A DNA stretch of 64,000 nucleotides, from positions 6,454,001 to 6,518,000 of the forward strand of contig NC_136001.1 in the NCBI RefSeq assembly GCF_048128805.1. The letters are read 5' to 3'. The notes under the pieces were generated by a model. The model searched no databases. It was not told where the DNA came from and saw only the letters and a list, made by a program, of their open reading frames with translations. The position numbers and the translations under genes were made by a program. Positions 1-13,629 of the stretch are shown here, in pieces. This DNA is from Centroberyx gerrardi. Lineage: Eukaryota; Chordata; Actinopteri; Beryciformes; Berycidae. Position 1 is the first letter of the stretch, and each line of letters opens with the position of its first letter.

Positions 1-443
1 TTGGCAAGAACAGGCATCTCATTTCAACATATTGTGCCCTGTTTCCCCTGCACTTGACCTTGTCTGCCCCCTTGTGTCTGTCTACATGTATGTATGTAAT
101 ACATACTTTGTATGTATGTATGTGTATCACGTCCCCCCCTCCCCTCTGTGTCTTGTCATATGTCAATCAATGTTTGATGTTTTTTTGACTGGGGCGGGAA
201 TAATTAGGACTTAGGATAGGATAATAGGTAACCATTTTAAATCAGTTGTGATGAGAGTTTAACAAGAGATACGTTTGTGATGTGTTTTTTAGTAAATGTT
301 AGTTGTATAATATGTTGTAAGAAGGGAAGTGTGTTTTTGGGAGCCTCCTACTGCCCTTCATGTACAGATCATATTTCACTATTGAATTCTTATTATATGT
401 AATAAACCAAGATGGAATTAATTTGCAAACTTGTTGACATGAC
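1..443. other. No gene recognised
   Basis: I see no supported coding frame here. The stretch is AT-rich, with a TATG-type short repeat near 90-125 and a poly(A)-like AATAAA near 401. It could be the 3' end of a gene or element lying outside the window. Confidence 0.3.
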
Positions 444-479
444 TTAGAGGAATAAACTCACAAGAGTTTATTCCTCTAA
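444..479. repeat. Perfect 16-bp inverted repeat (hairpin)
   Basis: Positions 444-459 and 464-479 are exact reverse complements separated by a 4-base loop (ACAA). Each arm carries AATAAA, so a poly(A)-like hexamer is present on both strands. Confidence 0.85.
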
Positions 480-502
480 AACACAAGGTTAATCTACAGA
501 GC

Positions 503-712
503 TCACATTGTATAGGTTTGTAAAAAAAATAATTATTTCCAAACAGGTATCTTGTCACACTGTATAGGTTTGTAAAAAATAACTATTTCCAAACAGGTAT
601 ATATCTTGTCACATTGTATAAGTTGTAGAAAATAACTATTTCTAAACAGGTAATATCTTGTCACATTTGTATATCTTGTATAGGTTTGAAAAAAAAAACT
701 ATTTACACTATT
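503..712. repeat. Tandem repeat, period about 50-58 bp, nearly 4 copies
   Basis: The unit contains CTTGTCACATTGTATAGG, then an A-run, then AACTATTTCCAAACAGGTAT. It recurs with small indels from about 503 to 712. It ends just before the downstream end of the decayed THAP-DDE transposase copy. Confidence 0.8.
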
Positions 713-803
713 TAGCAAGAACACACCAAAGTGTATGGACAGAAGTGGAGCTCAGTCTGTCTCCACAAGTGGAGCGCGCCTTAACGGCAAATTTACACTC
801 TTA

Positions 804-2500
804 TTAATCTTCTACATCAGAAATGATATCACCACGAAGGTTACACAGGGCTGCACAAATTCTCAAAATTTTGTCAATTTTAGGGGCGAGGTTAATTGGA
901 ACTGTTTGAGAAATTATTTTGAAGTTTTTCAGCCGGCATATGACCCGCTCAACATGGACCCGTACATTGGCGATGCGCCTAGTGTTGGTGGTGCATGCCT
1001 CTCTTGGTGAACGCTGGAATGACAAGTTTCACCTTCCTTTCATAGAGGAGATCTTTGATGGTGAAGCCTCTGTCGGCCATGACTTCATCACCTGGACGGA
1101 GGTATTCCAGGAACCCTGAATTTGCCAGAATTTATCACTACACCTTCCTCCATATGCTGGTGAGATGAACATGATCAGTCCACATGGTGCAATTGAGACA
1201 AGCTATTTAATGGTATTCTGGCCGTAGTAATGGCTGTAGGACTCACCTCTCGAGTCAAGGTTACGTGGCTTTTAGAAGGGGTGTCTCTGAACAATCGATC
1301 ACACACGTTGTGTTTGGGTAATGTTCTCTGAAACACTGAGGCATTGTTGCCTGGATTGTCTCTCTGGGAAGCCATGGTAGGTAACACCTCATTTTCTCCT
1401 CCATGAGGTCAAGCCAGCATGAAATCACCTTACTTACAACAGATTGAGAGATGCCAAACCTTTCAGCAAGGTCCCCCTGCTTTAAATTCAGACGCAGCTT
1501 AATCAGGGTCGTCAGGAGCTGATTCCAGGGGTGTAGCTGGAAGCTGCTGTTGTACCCTTTGGTAAGGTCCTCGGCCACAAAATGGAATGCATCCAATGAC
1601 AACCCTGTGTAGAGCTGACAAAGGTGGTTGTTCCTCAGCAGAGTTATGTACAACGCAGCTGGCACAACGCACTGTGTTCCCATATCAGATGTAGGGGGCC
1701 TCAGGTGGAGTGGTGTTTTTGAAGTGTAGTTGTGGTCCGAGACAGATGGATCCTCCCATTGTGTTTCTGCATCACAGTGTGTAGGCATGTCGATGTGGTC
1801 ATCCTCACAGTTCTCCACTGCATCGCTGACGGCCATTGATGTATCTGTGGAAATAATATAAATCATAAATATATTTTCACATTAGGAAGTGGTCCCACTA
1901 GTCAAGTGAGTGTTTTTTTAAGGTCCATCATCATAGGAATTAATATATTATAGGATGGCAACCACAATTCTGCAAAACAGTGTGAGAGAGAGATGAACGA
2001 AAAAACGAGACAATATACACGCACAATCTTGTAATCACCAAGACGAAGGTCAATATCAATATCTGAGTGAGAGACACTTACTGATCGTTAAATGTATTCA
2101 GAGCACGGATTTCACTAGCGTTAGCTAACAAGCAATTGAACACATAGCTAACGTTAGCTAGCTTACCTGTATCTGACAACCTCCTCATCACCCGACGTGA
2201 CGACTTTAACGGAGCATCGTAGCCGAGCCATTTCTCGGGGTAAGGGTGTTCATCTGTCGGCTTCCCGTCCACGAAATGGTAAGAACACACATATGGGCGC
2301 TTCGGTGGGTACTTCAAGTTTAGCGCCTTCAGCCATAGCCTCAAGTGCTCCTCACCTTTAGGGGGTGGGTGCAGGTGGTAAAACGCCCCACAGCACTCCG
2401 ACCTCCTCACTTTATGGTCGTAACATTGTTGTTGTAATTGCTCTCTCCTCTTTATCCAATTATTATTGCACCCCCTAACTGAACATATTATACTTGACAA
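804..2500 (-). pseudogene. Decayed THAP-DDE (HTH_Tnp_4/DDE_Tnp_4) transposase
   Basis: This is a minus-strand transposase remnant. The first exon (2167-2500) encodes a THAP-type zinc finger: an N-terminal CSVRGC cysteine pair, then VCSYHF supplying the C-x2-H half. A good donor (ACAG|GTAAGC, intron from 2166) joins an acceptor at 1845/1844. The second exon (down to 1261) encodes a helix-turn-helix region (ERFGISQSVVSK) and the start of a DDE fold (CVIDCSE). Beyond it the homologous protein is found only in shifting frames: SRGESYSHYYGQ, then a stop, then MADRGF, then a C-terminal block at 804-1025 with the RRIANVRVHVERVICRLKNF motif. At least one stop and two frame changes make it non-functional. 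THAP plus DDE_Tnp_4 points to PIF/Harbinger- or ISL2EU-like elements; I cannot fix the family or its termini. Confidence 0.8.
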
Positions 2501-2638
2501 CGTTTTCGTTTGTCGTCTATGGCTAGCTAGCTTAGGGCCCTCTCAGCCGGAAGTGGGATGACAAAAACGAACGCGATGACGTCACCCTTGTTGTCGTGGA
2601 AAATAAGGTGAATAGAACCTCCTTGGCGCATACGCCGC

Positions 2639-2706
2639 ATGGATGTATTAAACTATGGATGAGGCATTCAAAGATGGCGGCCCATTCATTCCAATGAAAG
2701 TTGCTC
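2639..2706 (+). repeat. 68-bp segment, exact inverted copy at 8424-8491
   Basis: Base-by-base comparison shows 68 of 68 identity with the reverse complement of 8424-8491. A 17-bp core (AGTTTAATACATCCATG) also recurs near 18469. The function is unknown. It could be arms of a DNA element or the trace of a rearrangement. Confidence 0.85.
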
Positions 2707-2994
2707 AAAAAGACTTTCCCATAGAGATACATGGGAAAAGAAACGCCTGTAAAACTCTGGGAAAATTTTTCTGGGTATCGCACAAAGTCAAAATGGAGTC
2801 TTTGAATTATCAATTTCTAAATCATTGGGTCCATTTTTCTTTGGAAGTCACCAAGAGCCGTATAAAGCTGTATTTTCTGGAGCTCCGTGAACGCGCCTCT
2901 AGGCCACGGGAACGCTCCGTGCGCATTCACCGTTTCTACTTCCACTGTTGACAAGCTATACAGCTAGCTGATTGTTAGCGGGGGCTTTTAGCTG

Positions 2995-3975
2995 TATGTG
3001 ATCAAACTAGATCACATTAAACTCAACCCACACGTCCGCGACACTTAGGTTTAACAGGCAAGACTTCAGAACAATAACGGATGGCTTCTATTTTGTTTTT
3101 GTTTCTCTCTTGATTAAATGGGTCACTTGCAAGCTAGCTAGCTAACGTTATAACATTGCTGTAGTTAACCAGCTACATGTAGCATATGCAGTTCTACTTA
3201 CTATTGTATATTTATTTACATCTCAAAATTCTCAGTTTACAGACTATGCCTATGTATTTTTCTTTATCCTATTAAAGTTATGAATATATTTGGGCTTTGA
3301 TGGTTGTTCTAATTTCTTTTACTGTCTGTAAATTTATATTTAGATGTCCAATTTGAGTTAACCTGCTTGAGTTACTGATAATGTCTATTATGTAAATGGA
3401 ATTGAGTCTTCTTCCAACCAGGGGCCTATACTACGAAGCAAGTTCAACAAAGTCAGGATATGTTTGAGTTAGCCGGCTTCACTAAACCTAACATTGGCGA
3501 TCCTGATAACCGGTCTCACGTAGCTGGTTATCAACTGGCTCTGTCAACCCAGGATTTACCTATCCAGCTATGAGCATGTTGCAGCATGTTGGTTAACTTG
3601 GACTATGTGGTCTAGATGTGTGGCTTTAGTCAATATTGTCAGAAATTACTCACAAGGAAGAGACATTCAAAAAATGTATCAGTGTATATTCTGTAAGACT
3701 TGTATAAATAAAAACACTGTTAGTAACATAATATTTATATTTGTGACTAGAAAAACATAATGCTGGTAAAATGTAATAACCAAGGTAAGATGCAGAAAAG
3801 TAATTTGAGGGCAATGGACTACAGAGTGATGACAAATAAGACTTATTTAAGAGATGATCCAACACAAACTGTTATATGTAAAGTAAACATTTATTTCAAA
3901 ATACGTTCCATTCTACATGTTCCATTTGATATGGGTGAAACATTCTCAGGAGTATCAAGCATTACAAGACAAAAA
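2995..3975 (+). repeat. Direct repeat, copy A (partner at 8500-10028)
   Basis: Long stretches match 8500-10028 in the same orientation. Shared anchors include CTAGATCACATTAAACTCAA, TTAAGAGATGATCCAA and GGTGAAACATTCTCAGG. Copy A carries a Harbinger-like fragment (3420-3576) where copy B has unrelated sequence. Copy B carries a dispersed repeat (9311-9810) that copy A lacks. So this is an older duplication, or two copies of an unnamed element, with later insertions. Confidence 0.7.
3420..3576 (+). mobile_element. Fragment of PIF/Harbinger-like MITE
   Basis: The sequence from GGGGCCTATACTACGAAGC to CCAGCTATGAGC matches the left end of the complete MITE at 26611-27794. Shared blocks include GAGTTAGCCGGCTTCACTAA and GGTCTCACGTAGCTGGTTAT. 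Only the left ~155 bp are present. Confidence 0.65.
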
Positions 3976-7358
<3,383 letters not shown>

Positions 7359-8423
7359 TTTGAACTGGAACACTAGTTTATAACAGGTGGATATTTAGAC
7401 AGCCTCGGTCCACAGAGGGCAGCTGTAATATGTCAGTACAAGGTAAGATTCAGTAAAGGCAAAGGGTTAAGAAATCTAGTAAAGAAAGAAACTAGTGAAA
7501 AGGCCAGAACACATCATAAATAAGTTTCTTTTTCTTATTCTTCTTATTTCTTTGGGAGCATTTTCCAGAGAAGTGTCAGGTGGTTCTTGAAGAGCAGGAG
7601 TTTCTGTAACAGAAGAAACTGCAGTAACGTTAAGTATCTGCAGCTCAGTGTCTTACAGAAAACAGTTAGCATACATCATGATGATGATTACAGCACAGGG
7701 TGAAAAGTACTTCATTTGTGAAGCACTGGCTCTAGTAGAGGTGAAAAAGGTGCTACCAAGTCATTACTATCTGTGACCGATGTGAACCATCTCACATCGA
7801 AAATGCTTTAAATTATGTTCAAAGTAAATCTCCTCACCTGGTTAAGCGCGAGTAAATCCTTGACATGGACCTGGCTAATGTTAGCGATGTGTGGCATGAA
7901 CTTGACTCCCTGTGAGAAACACAAGACAACGTTCAACACAACAAGTGGAGCAACACAAGTGGAGCATAAATCACAATTGCAAAGTTTAGTCTATGATCTA
8001 ACGTTAGCGAACATTTCTATCTTTAAGTTAACTTGTTTGATGTTAACCCATGGATGTGTTAGCTGACTCCGTCTCGTTATGCTAACCGTTATTACCAACG
8101 TTAGCTTAGCTCAACTTTATCCAGACTGAATCACTTCACATCGGATGTAAGATTTATACAAATAAAGCAAATGTTATGTGATTGAATAAATGATAGAGTC
8201 ATACCTGGACGATGGATTCCCCGAAGTCTGCAGCAGCAACAGTCAATCAGAACCTAGAACCTAGAAAGCTGCACATGAACGTGCCGTCGTCACGGTCGCT
8301 ACGAGAACGCCACTCGTTCATGTGGGCCAGGCGGGGCCAAGAAAAACACTACTACGCAGGTGCTGTGGACACGGAAGTAGGAGTCGTAGAAACTTTTTCG
8401 GCGTATGCGCCTATGCGCTGGGT
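7359..8423. other. No gene recognised
   Basis: No coding frame or element with clear ends was recognised. The part near 8020-8110 is rich in GTTAGC/GCTAAC motifs common in fish noncoding DNA, and 8270-8420 is more GC-rich. Confidence 0.3.
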
Positions 8424-8491
8424 GAGCAACTTTCATTGGAATGAATGGGCCGCCATCTTTGAATGCCTCATCCATAGTTTAATACATCCAT
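8424..8491 (-). repeat. 68-bp segment, exact inverted copy of 2639-2706
   Basis: Identical to the reverse complement of 2639-2706 over all 68 bases. It directly precedes repeat copy B, whereas the partner precedes copy A by about 290 bp and is in the opposite orientation. Confidence 0.85.
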
Positions 8492-8499
8492 GATATCTA

Positions 8500-10028
8500 T
8501 CCATCAAACTAGATCACATTAAACTCAAGCTACAAGTCCGCTGACTCTTCGGTTTAACATGCAAGACTTCAGAACAATAATATGGCTTCTATTTTGGTGT
8601 ATTTTCTCTGCTGATTAAATAGGTCGCTTGCAAGCTAGCTAATGTTATAACATTGCTGTAGTTAACCAGCTACATAGCATATGCAGTTCTATGCACCTAC
8701 TTACTATTTTATATATTTATATCTCGAAATTCTCCGTTTACAGACTATGCCTATGCACTTTTATTTATCCTATTAAAGTTCTGAATATATTTGGGCTTTG
8801 GTGGTTCTAATTTATTGTACTGTCTATAAATGTATCTTTAGATGTCCAACTTGAGTTAACCTGCTTGAGTTACATACTGATAATGTGTATTATCTATGTA
8901 AATGGCATTGAGTCTATTTCCAACCAGGTGTGTTTCTGAGCACTGTGTAGGGAGATCAAGCATATAGAAATGTTGCTATGACAAGAGTCTAGATACTAAT
9001 AACTACTTGCAAACTCAAGTAAACCTTGGTGTTGCTGTGACACCAAACAAACCCAGAATATTATTTATGATAATAGATGAACTGATTTTTTTCACTAGCA
9101 AAGCAGATTAATAATGGCTACAAGCAATACTATCTCTACACTGAGGCAACAGCATGTTGGTTAACTTGGACTGTGTGGCTTTAGTCAATGTTGTCAGGAA
9201 GTACTCACAAGGAAGAGACATTCAAAAATGTATCATGTATATTCTGTAAGACTGACTTGTAGAATTAAAAACACAATATTGATATTTGTGACTGGAAAAA
9301 CATGTAATTAACTAGAAGGGCACTCGGAGAGTGCAGACCTCCGCCAAGGCCAATAATCCAGTCTTCTATGTGTTGGTCTTTCCTGCTCAGCCTCCAGACC
9401 GTAGTCGGGAAGCACAGGGGAACCTCCGTTGTCCTCCTGGGCCGAAGTCTAACTTACTTCGGGACCAACCCCCCTTCACTCTCACAGCAGTTGGAAAAGA
9501 CAGCACACAGGAACACCACCTCGGCCTTAGACGTTGACAACCGTAAACTTTCGACGTACAAAACACTCCGCCCCGCCCTATTCTTATAAAGGGGCTACGC
9601 TGCTCCTATAACATATGATATGCAAATGTGCAAGCGCAACCAATATACGGATCCGCTGCAAAATTGAATGGGTTCTTCCTTGGCCCATGCTACACCCTTC
9701 CACGAAGTTTCATGAAAATCGGGCCAGTAGTTTTTCCGTAATCCTGTTGACAAACAGACAAACAAACAAACAAACGGCACCGAAAACATAACCTCCTTGG
9801 TGGAGGTAATGAAGGTAAAATGTAATAACCGAGGTAAGATGGAGAAAAGTAACTGAGGGCAATGAACTGCAATATGATGACAGATAAGACTTATTTAAGA
9901 GATGATCCAAGACAAATTGTTATACTGTATGTAGGGTAAAGTAAACATTGCTTTCAAAATACGTTTCATTCTACATGTTCCGTTTTCAATGGGTGAAACA
10001 TTCTCAGGGGTATTAAGCATTACAAGAC
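8500..10028 (+). repeat. Direct repeat, copy B (partner at 2995-3975)
   Basis: Second copy of the segment described at 2995. It is interrupted by the dispersed repeat at 9311-9810. Homology resumes at GGTAAAATGTAATAACC and ends near 10028, about 115 bp from the catsper1 poly(A) signal. Confidence 0.7.
9311..9810 (+). mobile_element. Dispersed repeat, copy 1 (family unnamed)
   Basis: It starts ACTAGAAGGGCACTCGGAG and ends CCTCCTTGGTGGAGGTAAT. The same two ends and a shared ~150-bp core (with ATGGGTTCTTCCTTGGCCCA) occur at 21988-22227. The start contains CTCCGCCAAGG and the end CCTTGGTGGAG, so the ends are nearly complementary. The insertion interrupts direct-repeat copy B. I know this sequence as a common fish repeat but cannot name the family with certainty. 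Confidence 0.75.
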
Positions 10029-10142
10029 AGTCTCACATTTGAAGAAGACCAATCCAGTGATTAGAAAAGACCAATCATTGTGCTTTACCATGAGCTGAAA
10101 ATGGATAAAAATGTGAGGCTCCACTGCTGTTGCAGAAATGAC

Positions 10143-10148
10143 TTTATT
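10143..10148 (-). promoter_or_regulatory. catsper1: Candidate poly(A) signal of catsper1
   Basis: AATAAA on the minus strand, 113 bases beyond the catsper1 stop codon. Confidence 0.5.
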
Positions 10149-10260
10149 GATTACTTGAAATAATGAATTAATGAATTACTGATATAATGGTTGATAAGAT
10201 AAGATTGATTAATATGATAATTGATATAATAAAATGGATATAATAAATTGAACTGATTGT

Positions 10261-10284
10261 TTAATTGTCTTCCTCTTCTGGTGC
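10261..10284 (-). CDS. catsper1: catsper1 last exon
   Basis: Acceptor TTTCAG, then seven codons (APEEEDN) and TAA. Entered in phase 0. The short acidic end fits the CatSper1 terminus. Confidence 0.7.
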   Translation of the reverse strand, partial: APEEEDN

Positions 10285-12591
10285 CTGAAAGAGAACAGCA
10301 GTGTTTCAGCATCTTGCAGCAGCCATGGTTCCAGCAGATGAATCAAACAGCAGATGAATCAAACAGCAGATGAATCAAACAGCTCAGTACCTCAACAAAG
10401 GAGTCTACGAGCAGATCCAGAAGAGCGGCCTGGGAGCGGTATTCTTCGGTGGTCTCCTCTATCTCTGCCAGTAATGTCAGGTACCTGCTGACTAGCTGCG
10501 TCTTCCTGCGAGTCACAAAGCAAACCCAAATACCCAATCGATCCATTTGGATCTAATCATGAAGAATCAGTGTGTAATTTTCAGTGTGTCCAGGAGAACG
10601 CCTCACCTTTTCCCTTCTTCAGTGTCGCCATAGGTCTGTCTGAGTGTCTCCTCAAGCACCTGCTGCTCTGACTGTGGCTCCTTGTTCTGAGGCTCTGAAG
10701 ATGTGATACATGACATGTGACAAACATTCTCCTCTCACTGATCCATCAGATCAACAGCATTTCCCCTCTTGGAAGCTCATACTTGAAGCAGAATTCTGAA
10801 CCAACCTGTTTCCTGCTCTTTGTTGTCGTCCTTCTGTGAATTCTGTAAGTGACATTTTGACATTATTCATGTGATGAAATTTAAAGCATGTTTTATGTCT
10901 ACTGTTAATAACTCCAAATTACAATCCCTTACATTTTATATTGTCATATTATTTGTTGTAGAGCATATACCTTTTGAATTTGGGACGCAGTTATGTGCTG
11001 ATATTCATCCACCACCAGAGCAATGGACAGACTGAAAATTGTAAAATACATTATTTACATTTATATTCAGGATATTAAATGTTCCATACACCATATCCTG
11101 TTTACAATAACCGGGATAAGCCCACATCCTGAATCAGAAAAGCCTGAATATGCTTGTTGTTGTTGTTTATTGTTGGGTTTAGTGTTTCCACAGAGTCACG
11201 AGCATCAAATGATGCACCACCATTTAACACAGTGACCTGTTTCCATGTATACAGCTATATGAAAACAGTAGTTACTGATCATTCCAGGTAAACAGCAGAT
11301 CCCTGGAATAAGCTCATATTCAGAATATTAATGTGCATGTAAACCTGCCAACTTACTTGAGGAATACGAAGCACTGTATCATGATGTACAGGACCAGGAA
11401 GATGATAATGTGAGGTGCACCTGAAATGATTAAATAGATGACTGTAAGTCACAAGTCAGGACAAATACCATGACAAGAGTATTGTTAACTTATTACAACG
11501 CAAAGAGATTTGGTATCACAAGCCAAACACCAATTACTGCAGCCCAAAACTATGAATGTTGCAAAATGTGACGGACAACACACAAAGGGAACTGACTGGC
11601 AGAGATTGAGAAGCCTGTCACTCAATCTTTGATCTGACCAATAGCAGCAGACCCACCCCGATCCAAATCCCCGCCCCTAATACTTCTGTTCAACAGATGC
11701 AAAGTCAAATCCCAGGAGTGCAATCACACTTCGTCGCCATCTGCTGTTCAAACAAATAATGATGCTGTGCATGGCATGAGGAATTCAGATGCAGTGGCTC
11801 AATTTAGTTTTCAAAGACGATCATTTGGATGTAAATGTGATTTCTTTGATTATTTTGCAATGTTCATAGCTTTGAGCTGCAATAATCCCTGTCACACATT
11901 GAAATTGGTTTTGTCATATTATGCCATCATGAATACCTAGGTTCCTTTTAATAATGAAGATGAAGGGAGAGGTCCTCTAACAAATACTCATTTGGACTAT
12001 TTGCAATTAGTGCTGTAGTTTCTTGCTGCGCATTTTAAAAGCATGTGCCATGTAACTGTTCAGTGTTTGTTGTTTGTACTGTATGATCCTGACTCTGACA
12101 GTTGCACACGTATTAAACATAAGGCAATTCTGAAAATGGGTTGATTAAAATGAGTCATTGTTCATTATTTGTGATGATGGTACAGAATATGAAAATGATA
12201 AGAAATCATATCTAGACCTAACACTTGCCAAATGACTTCTTACAACATGACTGCTGGAGGGAAAGCAAAGCACATTATGAGTTGCCATTACAGTAAGCCA
12301 TGTTTAGACATGTTCCCACAAAATATTTACATGTTTGAGGGTAGCATCATCTGTGCTTCTCAAATCTTCTCTAAGGAATTTCAAAATGGATGTAAAGCAT
12401 GTTGGAATGAAGCTGCTCAGTAATACATGAAGCTTCACTCACCATTGTTCTTGCTGGTGTAATAGAGGCTGGTCCAGTCATCCAGAGTGAGCACCTGGAA
12501 CAGAGTGAACATGCTCCTGAACAAGGAGCCAAAGTGCTGTGGATCCGACTCCCTGAACAACCCGGTGAAAGTGACGGCAAACATGGGCGGG
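10261..12591 (-). CDS. catsper1: CatSper1-like sperm cation channel, C-terminal half (7 exons)
   Basis: CatSper1 is a pore subunit of the sperm-flagellum calcium channel. I reconstruct seven minus-strand exons: 12443-12591, 11357-11420, 10971-11031, 10806-10842, 10607-10694, 10391-10505 and 10261-10284. All have GT/AG borders and consistent phases, giving 178 residues with no internal stop. The order is: end of S5, pore helix with the selectivity signature TLDDW (T-x-D-x-W), S6 beginning GAPHIIIFLVLYIMIQ, the post-S6 NLSIALVVDEYQ, an acidic linker, and a C-terminal helix with YRSQAALLDLLVDSFVE. This order and these motifs match my memory of mammalian CatSper1, including the acidic last few residues. 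The donor of the fourth exon (CAG|GTTGGT) is the weakest. Exons for S1-S4 are not recognised upstream, so the gene is either incomplete or scattered across the transposon-filled 6.5 kb before txnrd3. Confidence 0.8.
10333..10381. repeat. 16-bp tandem repeat, 3 copies, in last catsper1 intron
   Basis: GCAGATGAATCAAACA is repeated three times and fills nearly half of the 106-bp intron. Confidence 0.85.
10391..10505 (-). CDS. catsper1: catsper1 exon, C-terminal helix
   Basis: 39 codons including the split first codon. It holds RYLTLLAEIEETTEEYRSQA, the best-conserved part of the CatSper1 tail and probably coiled coil. Confidence 0.82.
10607..10694 (-). CDS. catsper1: catsper1 exon, cytoplasmic linker
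   Basis: Acceptor TCTTCAG and donor AAAAG|GTGAGG. Encodes a Glu/Gln-rich linker containing QQVLEETLRQTYGD. Phases fit both neighbours. Confidence 0.72.
10806..10842 (-). CDS. catsper1: catsper1 small exon
   Basis: A 37-base exon (NSQKDDNKEQET) with a good acceptor (CTTACAG) but a weak donor (CAG|GTTGGT). Its length keeps the frame. Confidence 0.55.
10971..11031 (-). CDS. catsper1: catsper1 exon, end of S6
   Basis: Acceptor ATTTTCAG and donor AAAAG|GTATAT. Encodes NLSIALVVDEYQHITASQIQ plus K. It continues the S6 helix in the way CatSper1 does after FLN. Confidence 0.8.
11357..11420 (-). CDS. catsper1: catsper1 exon, S6 helix
   Basis: Acceptor ATTTCAG and donor CTCAA|GTAAGT. Encodes GAPHIIIFLVLYIMIQ and then CFVFL, a pore-lining helix. 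Confidence 0.82.
12443..12591 (-). CDS. catsper1: catsper1 exon, pore loop and selectivity filter
   Basis: 49 codons. GLFRESDPQHFGSLF is followed by MFTLFQVLTLDDWTSLY; TLDDW is the CatSper T-x-D-x-W filter. The donor AATG|GTGAGT is strong. The acceptor (CTGCCTCAG|CCCG) starts the exon inside S5, and the same frame has a stop (TAA) 24 bases beyond the acceptor. Confidence 0.85.
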
Positions 12592-13629
12592 CTGAGGCAG
12601 ATAGGGATGGCTTAGCGTGCAATAGGTGCCGGGCAAAACATTGACAGAGTCATGGGCAACAATGATGACAAGACAAAACAGAGAGAGACAAAAGAAGGGG
12701 AGGAGCATGCGGCGGTGAGGGGGGGCTGAGGCCAGCAGTAAAGGAGCGAGGGCAGCAGTCGTAAATCAGCGTCCAGGTGGGAACAGCGGAAAGGAAGAGC
12801 AAGGCAGCACTGACGACGAAGAGCCAGGGCAGCACCAGTCACTGCCAGGTAGAACACTGACCTGGAGTCAGAGAGGAGGAGAGAGAGGAAGCCGCGTACA
12901 CACACACAACACACCCAGACACACACACACGTACAGAAGAAGGGGGGAAACAGCTGCAAACAGAACACACAGGGTCAGAGACACAAAAGGGGGCAGCAGC
13001 ATCAGGGATGTGGGAAGGGACCGAGGCCGGCGCTGACGACCACTGGACTGCACCGGAGTCTGAAAGGGGGAGAGAGTAAGGGGAGAAGCAGCAGCAGCAG
13101 AACACAAGACAGACACGTTGGGTGGGAGCAGGACCAGGCCGGCGCCGACGACCGGCCGGAGCAACACCTGTCCACTGGCAGGTGGAGCACTGGACCGGAG
13201 TCTGGGGAAGGGGAGAGAAGACAGCTGCACACAGAACACACGGAGTCAGAGCACATCGGGTGGGAGCGGCAGCAGGGATGGGACTAAGGCATGCACTGGC
13301 GACCACTGCACTGCACCGGAGTCTGAGAAAGGGGGGAGAGACAGGTGCACACAAAGACAACGAACACACGGAGAGAGAGAGATCCAGGTGGGAGCAGCGT
13401 CAGGGATGGGACTAAGGCCAGCACCAAAGACCATCAGGATCAGAGGAATCTGAGAAAGGGAGGAGAAAACCAGCCGTGCACACACACACACACACACAGA
13501 GCTGTGCAGAAGCAGCACAAGACCCAGACGTATTTGGGCACAGACACGCTCATACAGACAGCAGATAGAAAGTGATTAGACACAGTGGAGCCAGAGGGCA
13601 TCCCTATGCTTATGTACCCAACGGCAAAT
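12592..13629 (-). repeat. GC-rich degenerate minisatellite, probably LINE 3' UTR
   Basis: From about 12850 to 13480 a unit of roughly 110-150 bp recurs with many changes. Each unit carries a CACTGCACCGGAGTCTGAG-like block, a purine-rich GGGGAGAGA block, a CACACA block and GGTGGGAGCAGC. It lies directly 3' of the L2-like LINE on the minus strand and is best read as that element's variable 3' UTR. The open frames in it follow from the skewed composition. Confidence 0.65.

Noticed and set aside
12371-13518. Overlapping long frames on both strands
   Set aside because: They follow from skewed GC/purine composition of a minisatellite, and one overlaps the catsper1 pore exon in the wrong frame.
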